This document shows, in pieces, positions 55,456 to 64,000 of a stretch of DNA of 64,000 nucleotides. The first letter of the stretch is position 1, and every line of letters starts with the position of its first letter. The stretch lies in contig OX336389.2 of assembly GCA_946902985.2 (NCBI GenBank), forward strand, positions 168,712,704-168,776,703. Direction: 5' to 3'. The translations under genes and the position numbers were made by a program. Below the pieces are notes generated by a model, which searched no databases, was not told the origin of the DNA, and worked only from the letters and a program-made list of their open reading frames with translations. This DNA is from Meconema thalassinum. Lineage: Eukaryota; Arthropoda; Insecta; Orthoptera; Tettigoniidae.

Positions 55456-58400
55456 TGTCCCCGTAAATCCGGATAGTAGGCTGTCAGATATCCGCCCCCT
55501 CAATCGGATTGCCAATAATCAAACGCACCGGCACAGCTACATCAATGAAAATGGCACTGACAGATACTACCGAGATTAGAGCACTGCAGTTAACAAGAAA
55601 TTATTGTGGAACACACCAAAATATACGGGGGTTCATACTTACCTTTACTTACCTCTTCAAATTAATCTCGGGAATGGGTTGCCAACTGGATCACTTAAAG
55701 TATGCCCACACAATAACCTCCACCATGATATTTAAAATTGAACCAAGACGAAGACAAGAAACTTTAAACTGTACAATAATTTATTTCACATAAAGGGGTG
55801 ACTTTAACAAAAAACTCAACAAAATACACGTGGCAATCAGAAGCCATTGTCAATATAATCATGTCCTCCTGTAGGACTGGTAGACGTTACATACAAAATT
55901 TTATCTTTCACTTGCTTATAAAGAACGTAATAATAGTAATACACTTGGAATGAATGAGGGAATTGGGACAAGACACGTAGCAATTGTTTTCCTCTTTCAT
56001 AAACATCACACTTTATTTATAACTGCAGGCCTGTTATGTAATTGACCTTGGCCTCTAACATACAGTTGTCAGGCCAGCTGCGATCTACTCTACAACAAGT
56101 TGCATGCCCACGTCGTCAAACGGGCCCACCTGTCCGGTCAGTGCTAGCATATGCTCGTAACCTTCGAGCTTAGCTCCTTTTCAAACGCTTTAAATGTCCT
56201 CAACTCAACTCAAATATTAACACGCAAATCTTTTAAATGCTCCAATCAAATGTTACTGGATTACTCTAATAATCCCAAAACATGTTTAATGGTATAATCC
56301 ACTTGTATAATTAGCGTTCTTTAGAGTATATTAACAAAATTCTTAATGTTTATAACAAATGCTCATTAATTGTTTATAACAATTACAAATTGTTTATAAT
56401 ATTGTCAAATGACAATTGAAAAATCTATACACGCCTCTATTAATTTCTTTCATTTCACATTATTATTAAAGATAATTACATAATTTATTTACAATATTTA
56501 TATTTATTTATTTTAGAAATACATTAAACCACACGTTTATCCGGTTGATAATTACTCAAATCAGGTTAACATAATCGACCAATGAAGGTTAGTTATATTT
56601 ATGCTTATATTCAGGTTTAATAAGTTTTAATAATTATTATTATTATTTGTGACGGTAACCTCCATTCAAAATCGTTATCTCAAATTATTTAACACTCTTG
56701 TTAATTTTAACAGTAATTTCACATGATTAATTTTCAAAGGACCTGGACAATAAACTCAGCGGAAAAATACTTCGCTTCAAATGCACAAAATTGCATAAAA
56801 TAGGCCCAGAATTCATCATATATTTCAATATATATGGCATAAAAATCTTCCATAATCCATACAAAACCTCCACTTATAATCTCTTCAACATCATTAATAT
56901 TACTGTGGGAACCTCCTTCAATTATTCAAGGGCATTATTCATCAGCGACTTTTACATGACCACTGAACTAACGATTATACATCCATAGTTCCACTTCAAA
57001 AATTCTTATATTCATTAATTGTTTCAAAACTGTTATTTTATTTAACCTTCGTGGGTTTCATTCATGAATCGATATGAAGTAAAAATTTGCCAATCACAAA
57101 TAAATTTAATAGCAAATACGATTATACACGCCTTTCTTGTCTATCAAAATTGAGATTAATATCTCCTAAGTATCGTAGTATAAAAATACTATCTTCAAAC
57201 AAAGTTCATCTAAACTGCAAAATAGTCGAATAGAATACAATTAGACTTTGGAATGCAAACATTATTGTTCCAATCTAGTATTGAGAAAAATTCCTATCAA
57301 ATGTTCATTACTATAGTGTATTAAAAAAAAATTGTAATCAATGTTCATATTTCATAAAATTGTCTATAATGCAATGGTAATTTCGATAACTGACGATAAA
57401 TGTCTATGTTGCAATCATGTTCATAAAACGACTAGTATTTCCAAGATCGTCGATACAGAAATAGATTTTAACGCTCTAAAATCTTTTAATTATTCTTCTT
57501 TCTTGAGGATGACAGAAAATTGGTCAAAGTAATTTACTGAAATAGAATTACTTTAATAAAATGACACGCTGTCTGAATTCAAATCTGCCATAGAAAATCA
57601 TTAACTTTACAGTCAAATCGTGACTTCAAAAATATGCAAATTACTGAAAGAATATACTATATTATCAGTCTCCACTGATCCAAACTTATTTAAATCTGCC
57701 AATGACATAACAATGTCTTAATAAATCGTAGAAAAAGGCATAACTCATCGAAGTGTACTGAGTACATAAATATCAGGCAAGAAAATGGGGCAAAATATAA
57801 ATAGGACAAAAATATGGGAAAAATGGTTGCTCAGACGTCGCTAAATGACTCAAATAAAACAAGAAACGTTCACGACTACCTTATCTGTTGATTGAAGTTC
57901 CAGAGGAAAATCTTCCAAAGAAGACTGGTTATGGTTCCATTTCACCAAAAAGATGTGCTCCGTACTCGAACCTGGAATCAGCGCCCTCGGAGAATCGAAC
58001 TGCTTCCTCCTCTGGAAATTGCACTGCTCCGTGTATACGATAGACATCCTTCTGGCAAAACTCTTCTGTGTGAGCCGGGTCCACCCTGGCCTCCCTTGAT
58101 AGTTCCTGAAGTTCTGGTAGTAATTCGCCATGAAGTTTATTGCAATAATTTCCGTAGAAATATTCATATTTGTGGAGTATGAATATGTTTCCACTGCCAT
58201 TTGAAATAATTCAGCGTTGGACTACGATGCATGAGTGTAGTTGGATGTTCACTACATGCTCGCTTTTGTAGAAAGACGATTAGCGAAGTTCCATGCTGTT
58301 AATTCACTCCATCGATATATGTCCCAATTGCATTAAAGTCTTTAGTCTTCCTTCTCCACTTCCGTTATAATAGTTGAAAGAACTGCCATATTATTTTGTT

Positions 58401-59401
58401 CCATGTTAGAATGCAGCGTTATATTATCAAAAGCAATATGTAGTAGCACTGTTGCAATACCAGTGTCAGCCGTAGCGTACAATGTGATATATTTTAAAAG
58501 TGCTTCTCAGATGGCGAGAAAATCACTTTTGTCTGCCGTCTTAAAATGCCTATATCTTTCGAATTATATTCTTGAAAATGTTCAACCTTTCTACACACTT
58601 TAATATAGTACTGCACAATCGAATTAGCTTAAAGGCATTAGTCAACTCTTGATATGTTAACTTGTAGACTTGAAAATGAGTGCGTTTCAACTTCGCCTAG
58701 TTTCCAAACACCGTAAAATGGAACTGCGGCGCGCTCGAAGCTCGTTCGATGCGGTTGGCTTTACCACACGCTAAAGACGACTTGTTTCACTTATTCACTC
58801 GAAAACGACTATAACATCAGCAATGTATATGCGGTATCAGACACATGAGATATGAGCTATGAGATATGAGAGCTCCTCTCTGCTGTGCAAGACCTTTTAT
58901 CAACTTCATAAGGGGCGTATCCATCCCTTCCATAGCTCGTTTCTCCGTCATCGCTAGAATTTCTAACTTTGGCAATACTTGACGGATCTTCAAATTTCAA
59001 AAACTCAAAAATAATTTCTTCAAAATTCCAAATCAATGCCATAACTGAAAATAGGTTTCCACAATTCTGCATGCCAAAAGTAATTAAATATGATAGTTTC
59101 AGTAATCTCCGACTCCCTCCTAACTATCGTTCATTGGTTTGAGCCTTTCCTCCAATCGCGTAACTTCTTCCTCAGCACAATTCCATGTTTCCCTGCGACT
59201 GCGTCGTAAATCTCAGATCTTTCTCGAACAAAATCATGACGTCACCAAGAATCTCAGCTCAAGCAGCCTACTTGCGTGAAGTCTGCGTCATCCGTGCTTA
59301 CGTCATGAGTATCCACGTCACAACTATGACAGCCATAACTTTCTTCATATTTTCCCGATACAGCCATCGTGGTCTCAATATAATTCAAATTTACGGGGGC
59401 A
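55456..59401 (-). repeat. 5' LTR of element B (3946 bp)
   Basis: Upstream LTR in transcription orientation, homologous to 45044-48993. Terminal bases are TG/CA with a nearly perfect 10-bp inverted end. No promoter element was identified with confidence. Confidence 0.95.
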
Positions 59402-59450
59402 GTACCTCCTGTAAGGTCATGGCCTCCTTCCCCTCCCTTCCCTCACGAGG

Positions 59451-59730
59451 CCCCTGTTTGCTTTGCAGGCGAGGCCGCCTGGGAGAGGTGCTGATCACAC
59501 CTCCTCAGTTGTATCCACTCCGACCAGATGTTCCCAGCTCTACGACACTGCCTGTAATGGCGGTAGGGGTAGCCCTCCAGGGTGGTGCCTCCCACGGACT
59601 CAGCGAGGGATCCCACCTTTACCGCCTCTACGGGCAGTGTTCTGGAGCTTGAAATCGGGTCGGGGGATACAACTGGGGAGGCGGGACCAGCACCTCGTCC
59701 AGGCTGCCTCACCTGCAAAGCGAACAGGGG
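59451..59730. repeat. 280-bp hairpin-forming inverted repeat
   Basis: 59451-59590 is an imperfect inverted copy of 59591-59730. The ends CCCCTGTTTGCTTTGCAGG and CCTGCAAAGCGAACAGGGG pair, as do GTTGTATCC...CGACC with GGTCGGGGGATACAAC and CACTGCC.GTA.TGGCGGTA with TACCGCC..TACGGGCAGTG. Overlapping frames on both strands are a by-product of this symmetry. No target duplication was found. It could be a foldback MITE or two inverted copies of a short repeat. Confidence 0.75.
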
Positions 59731-59789
59731 ACCTTATGAGGGATGGGAGGGGGTGGGAAGAATGGGAGGTGAAGAATTGAATTGAATTT

Positions 59790-62700
59790 GAATTAATTCA
59801 TAAAGAAATGCCACTGAGGCTAAAGAGCCCCTTTATGTAGCGTATACAATGTTCTGGCTTGAAATTTCGCAATAAGAAACTAAACCTAGCTTAACAACTG
59901 ACAAAACAAAATATAGAATACACTTATTATTAAACAATCCAATTAGCAAACATGTTATACAAGATGAATAATGCAAATTAGAATATAATAATTAAATAAA
60001 TAACTTACCTAATGTATTATTAAATCGATTGAAGAAAAAAAATATATAGCACGTTAAAAAGGACTACATTCTTTATGTGAATTATGAGGCGGTCGTGGCC
60101 TGACGGTAGGTACTGTACCCGTTTATCACTTACCAATACCTGTTGAATCCCACGAAGACAGCTGGATTGTAGAATCTAAAAATGCCCGGCTAAAAAAACA
60201 GATCCTACCAACAGGTGAAGAAAGCATAAAGGGGGCATTTTCTACTAAGATTGCGTGAAGAAGGACCAAAGTGCAAAACACAAAAAAATAACTAGCTCAA
60301 ATCGAAAGGCGCACGAGACTCAAATGAAATAAGAAATATTTCAGAGCTGTGAGAAAAATCTAGAAAACACCCACATTGGACTTCTCGACACAACCTTTCA
60401 TAACTGTTATGAATTATCACTCACGAAGTAAATTTATTATAAAATTAATTTTATTAAAAAATAGGTGCATCAAAGAAGGAATAAAATATTCCTCAAAATA
60501 TCAGTACGACGAAAATGTAGACATTAGAATGTTTAACGTGACGCCATGTACCATTGGACTCAACACACACTAGTGACCAATTATACAGCAGTTCATTATA
60601 AGTATTTGCGAAGAGATAACGATATCATAATAGTTCCATAACTGCGAATTCGTTTCACCAAAATACATATCAAGATTGCCCTTAATTATTTACACCAATA
60701 AATATTCACACGATCTTTCAAAAACGTGTCATCCTTAAACACGTTGTTCATCATCCATTCGACTCAATAAACAGTCATATCATTTCATATTTCCATATCA
60801 GGTGTAATTCAACCAAGTGATTAAGTTCAATTAAACTTTGTACTCAAAATCTTGTCATAATATAATAAAGATGATCTAGCATAGCTTGATTGGCTTGGAT
60901 ATTTTGAAATTTTCATTAATAAACCATGATCACCGTAAGCTTCATTAATACTGAGCTTGAAATAAATTTTGTCAGCAATACAGACATATCTTGTATCAAA
61001 CTGCACCATAATTCACTTAATACACGACGATGATGTCTCACCAATCATTAATATTGCACTCCACGTACACCAGTATACCTTACTCATGTGTTTAATACAC
61101 CAGAAAATGTTTTTATCAACTTCAGCTATAATAAGCTCATATAAACTTGTACATCACACTGTACTTTACTTCAAACACACCTTAAATCCGCTGAATATTT
61201 ATCACTCACATAGTGATCAAAAATGCTTACTGAAACTTCCTTATACTCCAACTAACATTTCGTAGATGAATATATCAACGATTCGTAACTTCACTTTCAG
61301 CTATACTTCATTATGGTTCAACAGCTTGCATAGTTATTACAATAAATCTTAATTACAATACCTCTCAAGAAAATACTGTATCATTAATTAATAAAAATAA
61401 ATTACAAACTTGATTTTAGAAGTATTGATAGTTCGAGAATAATGTCAATCTTAATTAAATTCCAAATCGAAGTAATTCCAACATCTAGAAACAATCAAAT
61501 CACCAACGAGAAATTAGCTAAGAAGAATCTAAACTAAAGCAAGTCGAAATGTAGAATTAAAATTGATCAAGAATAAGGAAAATTCACCTCTCAAGAAAAA
61601 CTGAACAAACTATGAAATCCCCTGCACCATGAATCATTCCCTGTTAACTAACTTAATCACCTGTGAAACATTACGGTATTTCAAAGAACGAACCATCTCA
61701 ATCGAGAAATAAGATCCTCAAAAATGGAAAAATATCAAAAATCTACTAATCAAGGTTCATATAACGTTCACCAATCCCAAATCTGCTATGAAAAAGCTTG
61801 CTTGAGATCGTAAATCAAAATTACGATAATTCAAAAATATCAAAAATATTCCGAAAAATATCAAAAATGTAAAATAGTCAAAAAAGTTCAAAAATGTTCA
61901 TAAAGTTCAAAGACGTAGTAATAAATGCTTGGACTAACTGTATATACACGTAAATCTTCCCCTAGTGATTATCTTCTCATCAATCAAAAATATTCGAAAT
62001 GCTGTATTAATTCCAAAATACAGTAAATGCAAAGTTGAAAACGGTTATCAAAATTGAAAACTAGATAAGAAAAAAGGATGCGCTCGTTATTCGAACCAAA
62101 ATTCATTTGAAGCTGAGAGCAAGAACGAAATAGCATCAGACTTAAACCTCACCATCAATTATACTAATAAAAGTGGCAACTGGAAACTGCGAAATATTAT
62201 TGCTTTACTTCTACTAAATGATGGTCGATCCTCTACCTTCGGGAGATTCTCGATGCTGGCATATGTTGGAATAAATACCCATGTCTCGTCCCAATATTAT
62301 ACTGGAGCACAGTATACAGATTCCTACAGCCTGGTCTCTCCAGTACATCATGAATCTCGTACAATACTATTGTGGACTGCATCTCTCTTGATAGACGATC
62401 TCATTCTCGTAGAAGTACAATGATTCTAAAGTTTTGCAGTGGTTTTCCCACGTCTCCTTCATGATTTTGAATAAATCAGATACAGAAGTAGTAGATGTAA
62501 GCTTGGATATGAGCACACAAGTAAAAGGAATAGTTAACAAAGTTCCCGAGGCGCATCTACAGTTGCTGCCATAAGTGAAAATTAAGGGGAAAAAGTGTGG
62601 TAGTGTTAATTAGCTTCAACAATAATTGAGCATGTATTTTTAAACTTGAGTAATTACAAAATGTTATAAGATACAACAGGGTGGGTATGACTAACAATTT

Positions 62701-63040
62701 CAAAACTATGCCACGCATATAAAAATAAAGCAATTCAATTACTGAGAGTTTAATATACAAAATAGAACAGTTGCTGCTGAAAAGTTGGTCTCAGACCAAG
62801 GATACTCTTGAATAGCCTATTCATTTAAAAATTACAATTGTTGCGTTGGCCAGATTAGATAAGCAAGAATAAGACAAATTAATGTGCCCCATTTGGCACT
62901 CTGAAACTTAACTAGAGTTAAGATAGAAAAATCTAAGCTGATCCTAGCAACTTGGACACATCAGTAATTGCTGCAAAAATTGAAACTAATATTTGAGAAC
63001 AGAACAACCATAAAAAGGGCATTTACGGCAAGAGAATGAT
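59790..63040. other. AT-rich sequence, no gene seen
   Basis: Over 3 kb of AT-rich DNA with only short frames lacking domains. The texture resembles the long gypsy LTRs (AT-rich, with TGTACCCG at about 60114), so a diverged solo LTR is possible, but no matching right end was found. Confidence 0.35.
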
Positions 63041-63044
63041 AAGA

Positions 63045-63300
63045 GATTGGGCCTAGACGGCGCCGGAATGATACATGGCCTAGACGGCACAAGAATGATA
63101 CCTGGCCTAGACGGCACAAGAATGATACCTGGCCTAGACGGCACAAGAAAGTAATGAGCTTGGGCGTAGACGGTGCCAGAATGATACAGGGCCTAGACGG
63201 CACAAGAATGATACCTGGCCTAGACGGCACAAGAAAGTAATGAGCTTGGGCGTAGACGGTGCCAGAATGATACATGGCCTAGACGGCACAAGAATGTAAT
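63045..63300 (+). repeat. Minisatellite, 27- and 32-bp units
   Basis: About nine units built on GGCCTAGACGGCACAAGAA with spacers TGATAC(C/A)T. A variant GGGCGTAGACGGTGCCAGAA is preceded by GTAATGAGCTT. The variants form a higher-order pattern: a block ending GTAATGAGCTTGGGCGTAG occurs twice (about 63152 and 63237). The minus-strand frame across it is repeat translation, not a gene. Confidence 0.9.
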
Positions 63301-64000
63301 GAGCTTGCAAGCCTCAAACGTTACGACAATTTTGAAGTGATTTGGTTTTGAGAAATTTCCAACTTATTTGTCAGTTGGACAATGGAAGGTTGTGAGATAT
63401 GCCACTGAATGTTTACAGAATTACTAGATTGATCCATTCAAAAGTGGGGAGGACGTCCTTGGACCTAACCTCAGAATTACAAAAGAAAGTACAAAGCAGA
63501 TTACCTAAATTCGATAGTTGATTGTTTGTGGGGTTTGAAGGGGGAAGAAAGGAAATAGTATTTTTTCACTGCAAGTTCATGTATGTATTTATGTATGCGC
63601 AACATTTTAACTAGTAAACCAGACTATTTTCAGGCACGAAGCACTTTAGAGTTATAAACATATCACTGATTAACGTGGTGAATTATTTCCTGGTTGAGAA
63701 TTTGCTTAACTTCCATGCTATTTCAATCTTGAACATGGATGTGTTTGCGTGAAGTTGAGAGTCTAGGGTATGAGCAAAATTGACCCATTAAACGAAGTTG
63801 GGTGGATTTCACAAATGTCAATCACAGACTTTGAATATGACGGTTACTGGAAGAACATTCGAGACTAATTTTCCTAGATTGTATGTAGTACCGGTATAAT
63901 CCCGCGATGGGCCCATTTATGGGCATTTGACAGAGTTATGTGGTACACTCCCACGACACGTCAAGCTGTTTACTTTCACAGAATAAAGATTTTTAAAAAT
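63301..64000. other. Unassigned sequence
   Basis: No gene, RNA gene or repeat recognised to the window end. Confidence 0.4.

Larger units (their letters stand above)
45044..59401 (-). mobile_element. Ty3/gypsy LTR retrotransposon, element B
   Basis: A 14,358-bp minus-strand element with LTR ends TGTCCCCGTA and TACGGGGGCA. It is flanked by an exact 4-bp target duplication GTAC (45040-45043 and 59402-59405). The gag frame is intact; pol carries a frameshift and a nonsense codon. No env was seen. It is homologous to element A across gag and pol but clearly a different family. It sits in a family 2 SINE. Confidence 0.95.

Noticed and set aside
45044..59401. An envelope gene in the gypsy elements
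   Set aside because: Integrase ends close to the polypurine tract in both elements (about 29093 and 49087), leaving no room, and no glycoprotein-like frame lies between pol and the 3' LTR.
59443..59785. Overlapping protein-like frames of about 91-105 codons on both strands
   Set aside because: They arise from the inverted symmetry of a hairpin repeat and have no domain.
62961..63275. A 104-codon minus-strand frame with repeated LCRLGQVSF-like pieces
   Set aside because: It is the translation of the 27/32-bp minisatellite.

Overview
The window is eukaryotic, almost certainly from a large, repeat-rich arthropod genome, probably a polyneopteran insect. The signs are several tRNA-derived SINE families, Tc1, hAT and Ty3/gypsy elements, (AAT)n tails and microsatellites, and TTAGG-like motifs inside a minisatellite. 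No host protein-coding gene could be supported. Nearly everything recognisable is mobile or satellite DNA, mostly nested.

The most interesting content is at the left end. Bases 571-3300 are about 9.2 copies of a 296-bp unit arranged as a giant inverted repeat (arms about 1.3 kb, 55-nt loop) inside an exact 12-bp direct repeat. Every unit carries a complete type III hammerhead ribozyme: five on the minus strand of the left arm and five on the plus strand of the right arm. Loops I and II can pair over 8 nt. About 4 kb further on (6834-6902) lies a second hammerhead, different in sequence but with the same loop lengths, the same 20-nt core spacing and a 7-nt loop-loop pairing in the same register. 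A broken copy lies 252 bp upstream of it. Together they look like retrozymes: small non-autonomous elements spread through self-cleaved, probably circular, RNA.

Region by region: 3.6-11 kb holds SINEs and palindromic MITEs. 11417-12881 is a complete Tc1-like transposon with an uninterrupted 341-aa DD34E transposase and perfect 36-bp inverted repeats. 13.2-15.4 kb is a TIR element with a SINE inside. 15.4-17.6 kb is a 47/51-bp minisatellite. 18-25 kb carries SINEs, a hAT-like MITE and two LINE relics. 25678-38262 (element A) and 45044-59401 (element B) are two related minus-strand Ty3/gypsy retrotransposons with unusually long LTRs (about 3.35 and 3.95 kb). Both are inserted at GTAC and both have broken gag-pol genes despite nearly identical LTRs. 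The 38.5-45 kb stretch between them is densely packed with SINEs, a mariner-like MITE and a hAT-like MITE inserted in the B box of a SINE. 59.4-64 kb holds a hairpin repeat, AT-rich sequence with no gene seen, and a 27/32-bp minisatellite.

How they fit together: SINEs and retrozymes lack enzymes and would depend on LINE or Penelope-like reverse transcriptases elsewhere. MITEs depend on Tc1, mariner and hAT transposases. Defective gypsy copies with near-identical LTRs suggest mobilisation in trans. All alignments and counts here were made by eye.
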